Shown piece by piece: positions 1-9,774 of a stretch of DNA of 22,957 nt. The stretch covers positions 1,250,180 to 1,273,136 of the forward strand of contig BMAT01001966.1 of NCBI GenBank assembly GCA_019649035.1, written 5' to 3'. The stretch's first letter is position 1. Every line of letters starts with the position of its first letter. A program made the translations under genes and the position numbers. The stretch comes from Elysia marginata. Its lineage: Eukaryota; Mollusca; Gastropoda; Plakobranchidae. The notes under the pieces were generated by a model. The model did no database searches. It was given only the letters and a program-made list of their open reading frames with translations, and was not told where the DNA came from.

Positions 1-419
1 AGTATATTATTGTCTATCTCAGAGACGGATAAAAATGACACTGAACCCACATTAAATACTTCGTTAATCATCTCATCATTTCTACTGAAAGTTGTAAAAA
101 TTGGCTAAATTAAAATTCAACCGCTAAGTATTGTAAAAGTAGTAAATGTACAACGACGTAGCCGTCTGATACATGTTCTAAGGTACACCATTATGTGGGC
201 CGTGTGTCGAAATACAACATTCTTCCTAACTGTTAATAAAACTCTTGACATACTTTAGCAATTATGGAGCAGTTTTCGTTTCATTGGTACACGTAAACAT
301 GCAAGTTAGCACAAAACTTTTTACAAAAAAAAAGCTTAAATAAAAACAAGACAGGATAAAATGTACAGACTTGTAGCACTTTTCTTACCATACGTGGATA
401 TGGATTTGATATTGCATCA
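1..419. other. AT-rich non-coding stretch
   Basis: No open frame of useful length, no repeat array and no RNA-like fold was seen. The sequence is AT-rich, with a run of A near 326-334. Confidence 0.6.
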
Positions 420-720
420 ATGACGATTACAACCCGCGGGCGAGTTGACCGGATAGATGTTCTTAGCGGACACTACTACGTTGCTGTATCCACGGCTTGC
501 ATGAACATGAGAGGGTAAATTGTATTGAAACGGAAGCAGCAACGGAAATGCATTTTATAAAGACGGATAGCAACACCTGAGGGAACAGTTTTACCGCGGA
601 AGCAGGTCAGATGATCGACCTTATGATTGACCAGGGTCGGAACACTATCAATTACATTCTGAAGTCGTGGAAGAAAGCCATTTCTCCCAACCAGCGGGTT
701 TGCAATGCCACTCGACAAAA
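420..720. other. Small GC-richer patch with short open frames on both strands
   Basis: This patch is visibly richer in G, C and CpG than its flanks. On the plus strand an ATG at 420 opens a 32-codon frame starting MTITTRGRVDRID and ending at 516-518. On the minus strand an 80-codon frame covers 476-718. Both translations look mixed in composition rather than AT-biased, but neither matches a family I recognise and both are short. It could be an eroded exon or a mobile-element scrap. Confidence 0.25.
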
Positions 721-1194
721 CTCTTTAGAAGTAAAAGTACGTTCAGAATACATGTATATTTAGAATTATAGTTAAGAAAAAAATTAAACTCCGTCGGTTC
801 AAGGAAACTTTTCGTGTGTTTTTGTTTTTCTGGTGAAGAAAACCAACACGACCCTCCTAGCAAGTCAGATTTAAAATCCATTATTTTAAAACAGAAAGAA
901 AAGAAACAAAATGTAAAGTTTTTCTTTGCTCAGAAAATTGTACAACAGTTGCGTTAGAAAAAGAAGAAAAGCATTTCTACTTTATTACTTTCTAGCATAA
1001 AATAAAAAAATATTCAAACAACTCAATAAAAATAATAAAATAAGGTTCAGAAGACCAATAGGCTTATTCATATCCGCAAAATCTTTAAACACAAGAATAA
1101 AGATGCACAAACATTAATAAAGATTATAATACATTGAATGGAAATTGAAAAACTTATTTGAAGAAGGGCATGGACTATTATTATTATTTATTTA
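721..1194. other. AT-rich non-coding stretch
   Basis: Long A/T runs and a small ATT-rich patch near 1176-1193. Nothing coding or structured was seen. Confidence 0.6.
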
Positions 1195-1618
1195 TAGAGT
1201 ATAGATGCTAACGCGTCATCAGCTCTGTTTTTTTCTTGCCTGGCTTTTGACGTCGAGCTGCTTCAGTTGTTGTTTCTCAAACATCTTGACTTCAGAAACT
1301 ATAATGATACTGCTTCCAACCAAAGTGGTTTGAAGCATAAGCTTCCCAACCAGTGAGGGGGGCATTGCAGGCACGCATGATTTCTTGAGAAAGTCCTGAT
1401 ATGTTTAAATCTGGTCTTTTTTAACCGACCAGGTTCTAGCCATTGCAACATCTCATTATGCCTTCCACCGCTGTTATCCATGCAGTTGGCATAAGCTGTT
1501 ATGTTTACGCAAAGGTCAAGAAAATTCACACTGCTCTCATAATGTAAGAAAATATATGAAACCGGTTTTAATGGTATCTGAGAACACCCATTAGCAGTAT
1601 TATGAATTGCGTCTGTGA

Positions 1619-1798
1619 ATGAAACCAAAGAAGAGTCAAAATTGCCATCCTACTGTGGTTACCGCGGCAGCTTCCTTGAGAGATTGTCATGAAGATCTTG
1701 TTGAACGTGCGGACCATATTCTTGTTAAAGTCAAGCATCTTATTCATATAGCTGAATCACGCTTGTCTGAAATTCAAAAAGGTGTATACATAAAGTGA
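1619..1798 (+). other. Short open frame, 59 codons, unidentified
   Basis: ATG at 1619 lies directly after an in-frame TGA (1616-1618), and the frame runs to TGA at 1796-1798. The product is hydrophilic with balanced charge. It includes ASLRDCHEDLVERADHILV followed by a segment rich in Lys, His and Ile that could form an amphipathic helix. Codon choice is less AT-biased than the surroundings. No domain was recognised. It could be one exon or relic segment of the decayed element described for 1198-2960. A chance frame in a GC-richer patch is also possible. Confidence 0.2.
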
Positions 1799-2020
1799 CT
1801 AGTCCGCACCTCTATGATTATTGTTTACCTTGTGATGACGCATTCTAATCTGGCGGGTGTGCAAAACTCTGGCTGTTTGGGAAGCGTATATTATGTGAAA
1901 TTTAGCTTTTCTACAGACTTCAGTGTCCAGAAAAGGACTCAATTGAGGTTCCATCCAGCTTACCTGTGCCAGATTTTCTCTGTCCACCAGCTTGGTCTCG
2001 CTTGGTCAAGCGATTTTCTT

Positions 2021-2058
2021 TCGTCATGAAGCTTCTTATCTAAGAAGCTTGGTGACGA
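2021..2058. repeat. Near-perfect 38-bp palindrome (AAGCTTCTTA arms)
   Basis: The arms AAGCTTCTTA (2029-2038) and TAAGAAGCTT (2041-2050) are exact reverse complements separated by only TC. The symmetry continues past a two-base mismatch: TCGTCA (2021-2026) pairs with TGACGA (2053-2058). The result is an 18-position stem with two mismatches and a two-base spacer. It could extrude as a cruciform, be a joined inverted duplication, or mark a transposon end. Function unknown. Confidence 0.8.
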
Positions 2059-2960
2059 CATGGTATGGTTGATGTTTCTTTAAGTGGCAAGGCGGTTGGT
2101 GATGAGGCTATTATTAGTCGAAGGTTTAAATCTAACTAAAGGCAAGCATATTCCGGGCGTTCAACTTAAAGCTTATTTCCCCCAACTGCTAATTCCATAC
2201 CTTAAATTATGTCAATCGTTTGGCTACGCGATTATCTCCACTATTTTTTGGTTTTATCGAATTGCTCTAGACCGCGTTATTTGATGCCCAGCCAGTTGTA
2301 ATATCTTGCAGGGAGTGAAGAGGTTGGCTTTGTTAAGGTTTCTAGACTTTTCCCCTATATGGGGCTGCACTGTCATCAAATTCCATGCCAACTACATCTA
2401 GCTAGATAGGGAGAGAACGGCCACATACATTTTGGTCGCCTGAGTAAGGGATTGTGACTGGCAGCTTAAAGTGACATTCTGTACCTGCTGCCGCCACTAA
2501 TGCGGAACTTTGATGATCAGAGTCGATCAATGAATCCCAGGCATGTTTTGTGAGAGCCACTGACTACACAGACTCCAGAACTACCCTCTTGGTCTTACAT
2601 TCCGGATGATAACAGAGTGACACAGCTTGGCAGTTTTAAGCTGCAGGAGCTACCAGGAAGATGGCAGAGAATGTCTACACACTGCCTATGGAGTCCGATT
2701 TCTTAACTTTCTCTGTCCAAGAAAAAAATGAAAGGTAAAAACGTTTTTTTTAATTCTGGGCCAGAATGCTGGGTGCTACAGCGGTGACCTCAATACAACA
2801 TCAGGAACGTCACTGCTCTTTTTCAGCTCCAGGTTTTAATGTTTTGTATGTTGATGTCAGTATATACCGGATCTTCTCCCGGTAATCTGCACTCGGCCCA
2901 TCCTGAGACTGGCTATCCTACTAAACTCGTCTCTTCAGTTCTAGTGAGGTGGGTGGCGAG

Positions 2961-3920
2961 ACATTCAGACAAAATAATGGGCAGTGAGAAAAACGTTAAA
3001 TATAGTTTGTAATTAAAGAAAAAACAATGCAAAATTTCATGTTTTATTTTAACACAATGGACACGCCCGGTACATGTTCGTACGGTAGCTTTTTTAGATC
3101 GTGAGTTGCACCGAACACAAGTTAAAGTGAGTCTTAAGAATATGTTTGTTGCACAAGATGAAGACTACTTATAAAAATTACAAACACTTGTGTTCATCAG
3201 AGTTCTATGTTTGTGACAAGCTTTTCTCTTCTGCTTTTAAATCTACCGGATATTACATATGCGGGGCGTTTTCATTGTGGTAATCCATTTATACACAAAC
3301 AGAAAGCGTTTGTGAACGAAAATATAACACTTCTTTCTCGAAAAGGACGTACTTGTATATTGTTACAAAGGAGAGTGAGACTTAATGTTTTATCTTTAAA
3401 GTTCATGTGCATGAATTCCAATACAAACTTATACTACAAACAAAAAGAATAAAAACAATTCAACAAAAACAAAGTTTGTTCAAGACATATGGAGAGATGT
3501 ATCATCACCCTTTATGTGTACAACGAAGTTAAAAAAATTCTGTATTATTGGAGCTAAAATTTATGTAACAAAATGAAATTGTTAACTTGATTTTTAGAAA
3601 TTTGAAACAAGAGATATGTTTGCATGATGTTTTTTTTTGCTTTTTTTAAATCACAAATTAAAAATAACGTGTAGTAGTAAATATTTTTAGCATTCAAAGC
3701 CTAGACATAGCTCTAGAAGTTTATAGGCGTAGAAATAACACAGCTATTCTGTCGTCTAAAATGTCACTCTGTTATTTGGTGTATTTGTGTAACTCCGTGC
3801 TAATTGCAGCTTACATCTTTCTACCTATACAGAAACCTTAAAATGAATGAAAAATTTTAAAGGTATGAAGTTAGCAGTGGAGAGAAGTATACTTTTTAGT
3901 AGAAATGCCCGAAATGTCTG
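2961..3920. other. AT-rich non-coding stretch
   Basis: Contains an 81-codon plus frame (3207-3452) with AT-driven composition and no recognisable motif, taken as chance. No repeat array was seen. Confidence 0.5.
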
Positions 3921-3985
3921 CCTGTAGTATGATTCGAACCTTCGATCATTTGATTGCGCAGTGGCTGCCTCCACTCTTTATTCGG
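3921..3985 (-). repeat. tRNA-like fragment, probable SINE head
   Basis: Read on the minus strand, the sequence GAAGGTTCGAATC matches the RNA polymerase III B-box/T-loop consensus. It is preceded by CACTGCGCAATCA, which resembles the anticodon side of a tRNA-derived SINE, and by a GTGG-loop-CCAC hairpin in the D-arm position. The T stem pairs poorly and no paired acceptor stem or CCA end is seen, so this is not a functional tRNA gene. A degenerate tRNA-derived SINE fits best. Confidence 0.45.
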
Positions 3986-3989
3986 AAAT

Positions 3990-4530
3990 CTTAAAAGTCG
4001 AAAGTAGGCTAACTCTTCAATGTTTCAATAATTATCTTTCATCCTTGGTTATACTGAAATGTTAAAAAAATACCAATTTAAATACATGTACATGGACTCT
4101 TCAATAGTTTGTTTGTGCCTTTAAGAAAGTATCGTGGCTATTTATAAAGAGTCTGTCATTGAAAACATTACCACCGAGTCCATAAAAAAACTTTCTATAC
4201 TTTGATGTAAATAGAAATATTTTTAGCACGCAACTAGATGAAAAAATTATAACCTTCAATAGAGTTTAGAAAATTCATTTAAAGCTGCAGCGTGTTTGGT
4301 GAGTTAAGGTTTTATTCAAGATCTTGAAAAAAAGCCCTCAGATATTAACATACATTCCAGCTTCTAGGTTCAATGAGTCGGAAATAGGAAATTTTCTTTT
4401 TTAATGGCCAAATAAACATCTATTTTTTCTTCATTTTCTCTATAACTTTAATCCTAGAAACTTTTAACATCTTTCCATAAAACAGTTAAAATTTAGTAAA
4501 TTTTGTTGGCATTGAAACCTTATGAAAAAG
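3990..4530. other. AT-rich non-coding stretch
   Basis: No gene, array or fold was recognised. Confidence 0.55.
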
Positions 4531-4536
4531 GTCTTC

Positions 4537-5070
4537 CTAAAATATCAACACCATTGAAAGTATAATTGCGACATCCGACTCATTCAAACTCCGGACGCGA
4601 GTCATTGCTGAGGGAAGGAAGGCTGGAGAACAGGGCGTATTGAGTGGAAACCTAATTATCACCTTGAAATAACCAAAACTTAATGACACGAAACGTGAGA
4701 TAATCTTGAGGTGCTTGAGCCTGAGAGCCTTAGCTGTCTTGTGGGGCATCTCAGCAGGTGATGGGCAGACCTGTCGCCACACCGCACCGGGTCGACCTCC
4801 CACTGGCTCACTCGCAGGCCGCTGGCTGGGCTCTCTCACTCCTTGTCTCTCGCCCTCTCAGGACTGCGCCAATCTCGCCTCTAGCCCCTCTTTCTCAATC
4901 TTTCGGCTAACAATATTATTATTTTCCTCGCGTTCTTCTGCTTGGGTATCTTTAGCTTCCTTGATTGCGATGTCCGCATTTCTTAAAGGCGCGTCGGACT
5001 TACAACAGCGAACAAACTCGGAGCAAGTCATTTGTAACTTTGTACCGTGCAACTTGTGTAAAAATTGCAT
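4537..5070 (-). pseudogene. GC-rich coding-like frame interrupted by one TGA, unidentified
   Basis: Two open stretches on the minus strand share one frame: 5070-4858 (70 codons from ATG) and 4839-4537. They are separated by a single in-frame TGA at 4860-4858 and a short stop-free join, giving about 177 codons with one stop. The frame is open upstream to a TAA near 5121-5123. The first part looks like real protein: a Cys-containing start (SEFVRCCKSD), then an Ala/Glu/Lys-rich probable helix (IKEAKDTQAEEREENNN) ending EARLAQS. The second part is Pro/Arg-rich, then MPHKTAKALRLKHLKIISR. The GC content of 4700-4900 is far above its flanks, which also opens an overlapping plus-strand frame (4706-5074). 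No family recognised. It could be a pseudogene, two exon pieces, or the leader and start of a retroelement. Confidence 0.35.
4838..4861 (+). promoter_or_regulatory. Splice-acceptor-like pyrimidine tract ending CAG|G (plus strand)
   Basis: A run of C and T ends in CCCTCTCAG followed by G at 4861, which is the textbook form of an animal 3' splice site. The downstream plus frame stays open to 5074. The plus translation looks like the antisense of the better minus frame, so this may be fortuitous. Confidence 0.2.
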
Positions 5071-5123
5071 ATAAACAAAGCTTGCTAGTGGTGATAATTT
5101 TACAAAACTGAGTAAGTGGTGTT

Positions 5124-5880
5124 ATTTTTTGTACTGACGGCAAATTGGTATGCGTGAAACTTACAATAGTATGTTCGTTAGCCAATGAATATAAGACAAT
5201 GTTGTTGGCATTGTTTGTCTTCTTAGAAAAGAAATACAAAGATGTTTGTGACGAAAGATTTAAACAAGTAATAAAAATTTTAAATAAATTATTACAAAAT
5301 CTCAATTGAAAACTTGCGCTACACAAATAACTTATAAGCTTCCACACAAATAACGAGTTACATACAAATTCAAGACAGTCCAAAGCACTTCCAGTCAGTA
5401 TTGTGGGTTGAATATAAATTGATAGTACCTGTATATCCACTTTGTGAACGACAAACGTATATGCTTGCGATATGAACGTAACCCATTATCTACAATTTTA
5501 TTGAGGTTTTCTATAACAATATTTATTCTGGGGATGGTTCCTCAAGCGTTTCTTATGTCAAGGTCGCTCTCCTGTGCGTTAATTTGATAATATTCATGTA
5601 GTTTATTCTTGTATCAAGATGTTCACATTATGCGCCTGTCTTAAGTTCTTGTCCAACATGTACTAAACAACGCTAGCTGGTCGTTAATCACATACTTTGA
5701 TTGAATTATGAGAAAGGCACCGTCATTCTAAATCATCACGAATGCTCTGTTGAAAATAGGTTAATTAACCTTGACTAAGTAGTGGCATTGTGAGACCTGA
5801 CTTTTTATTCTTTGACTTCAAGCTTTGTAGGAGAGTAGGAGAGTAGTCGCAAACTTGAAGAATCCTTTGCCCTTTCTGTA
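5124..5880. other. AT-rich non-coding stretch
   Basis: A 146-codon minus frame at 5000-5440 is present but has the Ile/Leu/Phe/Ser/Asn composition expected of random AT-rich DNA, with no motif. A small 8-bp tandem (GTAGGAGA, two and a half copies) lies at 5827-5846. Confidence 0.5.
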
Positions 5881-5887
5881 TATGGAG

Positions 5888-5935
5888 TGTGGTCTAATGG
5901 TCAACCGACCTGGCCCGTAAAATGTGAGTAGAGTA
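5888..5935 (+). repeat. Weak tRNA A-box-like patch
   Basis: GTGGTCTAATGGTCAACC resembles the D-arm side of tRNA-Glu/Asp-like SINE heads. No B box follows at the expected distance, so this is at best an eroded SINE fragment. Confidence 0.2.
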
Positions 5936-7800
5936 AACATTTGCATTTCAGTACTCGCACTAAGCCCATGAATTAGATTTTCTTTACCTTTCCTGCTTTT
6001 AAATATCTTTCTCTCATTATGTTTTAAAACGAAGCTGTTAGCTTTCTGTACAAATTGCTCTATCGAACTATATTTCCACTTTTGTTCTTGATGTGAAGGT
6101 CCAACTGTGTTCCTCTATACAACGCCTAAAATATTTTGCTTTATTTTCTACTCTGTGAGTTCTGCTTCAAATTTAAAAACTTTCATTGTACCTTATCGCT
6201 TTTTCTCTTTGCGTTTTTCCCTAGACGTACTATACTAGTTTCTCCGTGATTACTTCCATTCATATTCTTCTTTAATCCTTCTTTGCTGGATTCACCGTGA
6301 GTACAAATGAGATATGCTAATGTTGTAAAGTACAACAAAAATCAGGAATGTGTTCCTAAAAAAGAACCGAGGTTTTCGCGTATAGGTTATTTGAAGAAAG
6401 TACCGTTTATTTTTAAACTAAATTTAAGTTAAAAAAAAGTTGTAAAAGTTTTATTTCAAAACCTCAAAAGTTATTATAACTCAAAAAGCTCAAAATTTTG
6501 CGTATATGTTGAAAATGTATCGCTCATTTCATGGCTATTCTTATTTTCGTTTAAAACAATCTTATAGGCATCTCATAGTGATTGTGTAGATGTGTTCGTA
6601 TTGTGAATATATTTACATTAAAGTGTCAAATCAATTTTTTCAATTAGTAATGTATCACAGCTGAATTGCAGAAACATAAACTTGTTAACACGCACATATA
6701 AAAGCTGAGCATCAGCCAACTGCAAAGTGCAAAGTACAGATAAACCAAAACAAAAGACAAAACAAAGGGTTGTGTTTTTCCATAGTTGTTTCTTATTTCG
6801 CTTATTTTCCAAACTATTTCTTTTTTTTTCCTTCTCATATTTACCCCCTTATCACACCCGTTTCTGTTTCCCGCCTATTATATAACTCTCAACATGTTTT
6901 CCGATGTACACTAGGAAACAGAATTAATGTCCGAAACCAAAGAACATGGATACCTTCTCTCCAGGGAGTAAGAGACGTAGAAGAACACGTTTGGCAAATA
7001 TCTATACCTGTTGTAAAGTGAAAATCTTCTTTTTGCTTATGGAACTTCAATGACTGCAAAGTTAACAATTATTTGTTAAAAAAACCGATAAAACAGTTAT
7101 ACGATACTCCACTTTGTTTGAGCATGACAGAGCTATTGAGATCTGTTTTTACAAGTTGTTGTTAACATAAAAAAAGAGGTTATATTCACAACATCGTTAT
7201 TGATATGAATTGCGTACATAACAATTGCGTTTATACTCCCTGAATATGGTTGGATTTAAATATCAAAATGGTAAAGAAAGAATAAGGCTGTATCCCTGGA
7301 CTTTAAACCCGTGATAATAATAGACAGGTCAAAACAAAATTTGGATGCTATGTTTAACTAAATAATTAGGTATCACTTGCATAGTTTTTACAAAATTCGC
7401 CGAGTGTGTGCCCTATTAATAGAAGATAATTTGATTATGTTACAATCAATGAATTTTTTCGTTAAATGGTATTGAATGTGATTTTTGCTTTGTGGTATAC
7501 TAGCCTTATGATGCAAATGCTGAGGCATTACGGTGAAATGTTTGAAAAAGCACCTCTGAGAATATGAAACTTTATCTCTCTTAGGTTATAGATCTGTTTG
7601 TACTGAACGCAGCTTGTGTGTTGGAATTTAATAGCATTGCTAGCATGAATGTTGAAAACAACGCGCTCGTATACATTGCCATAGGTGAAAGAGATTACCA
7701 TGAAATAAAACTGAATATTTGCAAAACTAGCATCTTAAAAGCGTGGTAATTTTTGCAGCCTGAAGTCAATTCTTTAAGTTGAAAAATCTATTAATATTAT
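5936..7800. other. AT-rich non-coding stretch
   Basis: No supported gene, array or RNA. Open frames near 6618-7021 are short, mutually overlapping and AT-driven. Confidence 0.55.
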
Positions 7801-7810
7801 TACTTAGACT

Positions 7811-7857
7811 TTCCCCGCCCCCACCTCTCTCTCTTTCTCTCTTTCTCCTTCTCTCAG
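7811..7857 (+). repeat. Pyrimidine tract (CCCC then CT repeats)
   Basis: Imperfect CT/CTTT microsatellite following a short C-rich segment. Simple sequence. Confidence 0.75.
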
Positions 7858-8380
7858 AGTCTTCAAAATATTCCCGGATCGCTTTCAAAAGTCGATGAAG
7901 TTTCGATCTGTACGGATGTACCTGTATTCTTGTCTCTAGTTCTATCTGAAATAGAAGTGGAGGATTTTCGACGAAAACACTTCCCTACTACCCAGCTGTT
8001 CTTTTTGCTGTTGTTGCTGTACAGTTGTTGTTTTGTTTCAACTGCAACAGACTATCATTTTTAGTAAAGATTAAAAAGATAAATCCGGAATTGACAATTC
8101 ATAGCTTTATGACAACTACAAGCGAAACAATGTTGCTAGCTTTCAAAAGCTTTCATTTTGTACGTTGTGTTCCTTTTCAAGCAAATGGGACATGAATCCG
8201 CGATTGCGCATAACATGAATATCGTGCAAGAAGGAAATAACTGTAAAGCCTTATAAATAGTGCTAAAAATACCTCAGATTTTTAACCTTGAAGTATTTAG
8301 AAAATACTAAAAGTGTTTCTAATAAATGAATCTTAATTGTAGAACAGTGCGCTGGGTTTAAATCAGGCATTATTTAGTAA
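7858..8380. other. AT-rich non-coding stretch
   Basis: Nothing recognisable as gene, array or structured RNA. Confidence 0.55.
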
Positions 8381-8387
8381 AAAAAAG

Positions 8388-8406
8388 TGGTGGGGAGAGG
8401 GGGGGG
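8388..8406 (+). repeat. G-rich run
   Basis: Runs of four and eight G separated by AGA. A G-quadruplex is conceivable but the tract pattern is marginal. Confidence 0.4.
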
Positions 8407-8465
8407 CAAAATGTATGATAAACATAAAGCTAGATAACCAGTGGAGGGGAAAGGAACAAATTATA

Positions 8466-8600
8466 GAGAAAGAGAGAGAGAGAGTGTGTGTCTGTGTGTG
8501 TGTGTGTGTATGTTTGTTAAAGAGAAAAGAGAGAGAGGGAGGTTGAGGGGGTAGCAAAGGGAAAATCATAAAGAAAGAGAGAGACGTAAGGCGCAGGAAT
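8466..8600 (+). repeat. Compound GA / GT microsatellite and purine tract
   Basis: A (GA)n run at 8466-8484 passes directly into an imperfect (TG)n run to 8510, then further GA-rich sequence to about 8600. The 94-codon minus frame over this interval is a product of the simple sequence and is not a gene. Confidence 0.9.
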
Positions 8601-9339
8601 TGCGAAGAAAGAAAAAAAAAAGCACAGCGCACAATTTGATTTGCCATATCTTTGATGTATTGATACTCTAAACCAATAAAAAAGGAAACAGTGATGAGAA
8701 TCCCACGTGCCTCTCGTTTGTGAAAACCTTGAAATCTTTTATATTTTTAATATATTTTGAAGTGGCGAAAACAATTTAAGCGCGTAATCATCTTCCCGAA
8801 TACAGCCACCGGCAATCCCACTGTATAAGTTTTTGTTTCGGCTTTTCCTTTTGTTTTAGAGTGTCATCCCATAAAGAGCCACTCTAGATGCGTGAAACAT
8901 GCCGCTAAATTTGTAAACAAACCTCTTCTGTTAGATTAATCACAAAACTGATCGCAATGGTTAGAACAGAAGAAACCCTGCTGTGAACAATCAAGAGAAA
9001 GCTGAAACGTTGCCACTAATTGCGATGATGTGCTGTTCAATACACTGCGCTGACATCCGAGTGGGATGTCAATTTTGTACACACTTCGTATTTATCTTTT
9101 CCAACAATAGCTTTTACTGTTTGTTTTCATATTTAACACCCAAATGATTTTCTAAAGAAAAATTGGAATGCGCGAAGATTGGAAGGAATCGTTGTCCAAT
9201 GCAAGCATCTCTAACAACAAAGGTTTTTATAAAAAGCATCTCCTAATTGCTAGCATGTTTTGAAACTTTGTAAGGTAGCTTTTCCCATATCTTGCTAAGT
9301 CATACTTATAGGCCACTCATTTTATTACCAAAAGTAGTC
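8601..9339. other. AT-rich non-coding stretch
   Basis: No coding region. A small perfect hairpin sits at 9051-9071: TGACATCC, loop GAGTG, GGATGTCA. Confidence 0.5.
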
Positions 9340-9640
9340 TCACCCAAAGAAAAATTGCATCAAATTTTGGTACAGATATGTTAGACAAACAATGTCTATG
9401 GAATCTATGTGTGTCTGAGAGGGATCGACCTCAATACAGAGGTCATGATCACAGCATTGAATGATTTTGAAAATTGGAAAATTCGTATTTATTTTCACCA
9501 CTATCAGGAACAAAAACACGAAATCTTCACCAAATGAGACACAGCTTAAAAAAATGCAACTTCAGGTGACTTTGACCATGACTAAGGTCAAGTTCAAAAG
9601 GTCAACCAACCATGGAAAAGAAACCGGGTAAAAGGCCAAT
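9340..9640. repeat. Degenerate interspersed repeat with AGGTCA-type half-sites
   Basis: The texture (ATTTTGGTACAGATATGTT, then TTTGACC and AAGGTCAAG motifs) is like interspersed repeats I recall from mollusc genomes, which carry runs of TTGACCTTTGACC. The recall cannot be verified here and no second copy exists in the window. No reading frame supports coding. Confidence 0.35.
9585..9604 (+). promoter_or_regulatory. Three tandem nuclear-receptor-like half-sites
   Basis: AGGTCA (9585-9590) abuts AGTTCA (9591-9596), then two bases, then AGGTCA (9599-9604). Nuclear receptors bind such direct repeats. Here they may simply be part of the surrounding repeat, so function is inferred only from the motif. 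Confidence 0.3.
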
Positions 9641-9774
9641 ATTTGTTAAAACTGTTCATAGTATTGTGCTGTTTTCTGCACTTGCGTGATGTCAATCTTG
9701 TTATTGCAGTTGCAATTGTGTTAAGTTTGACTCCATTTAGTACACACTTGCAGATACATTGCTTAGCATCACAA

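Larger units (their letters stand above)
1198..2960. pseudogene. GC-richer island, probable decayed mobile element or pseudogene
   Basis: Base composition rises towards balance here compared with the AT-rich flanks. Several frames give protein-like translations, yet each is broken by stops. Plus strand: a stop-free frame without ATG at 1198-1356, and an ATG frame at 1619-1798. Minus strand: a frame at about 2355-2640 with two internal stops that contains LIDSDHQSSALV, which resembles the D-[ST]-G core of retropepsins with the Gly replaced. A minus frame near 2870-2930 contains WAECRLPGEDPVYTDIN. Coding-like texture on both strands prevents a firm strand call. Stop density in the long plus frame at 1800-2700 is close to chance, so the plus reading is the weaker one. 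An old retroelement is my best guess; the family is not identified. Confidence 0.35.

Noticed and set aside
2088..2140. LSGKAV on the plus strand as a second copy of the fossil family
   Set aside because: Only six residues match. The neighbouring blocks expected before and after (YAPN, SRAIRG) are absent in all three plus frames.
1800..2700. A continuous plus-strand pseudogene
   Set aside because: The frame reads well in places, but its stop frequency (about 13 in 300 codons) is near chance and the minus strand is at least as protein-like.
3921..3985. Functional tRNA gene
   Set aside because: The T stem pairs poorly and there is no paired acceptor stem.
4706..5074. Plus-strand 122-codon frame as a gene, possibly using the acceptor-like site at 4860
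   Set aside because: It reads as the mirror of the minus frame in a GC-rich patch where stops are scarce on every frame. The minus translation is more protein-like.
5000..5440. Longest open frame in the window (146 codons, minus strand) as a gene
   Set aside because: The composition is what AT-rich random DNA gives, no motif or domain is visible, and it overlaps the more protein-like frame at 4858-5070.
8363..8647. 94-codon minus-strand frame
   Set aside because: It covers the GA/GT microsatellite, and its Thr-His and Leu-Ser runs come from the repeat.
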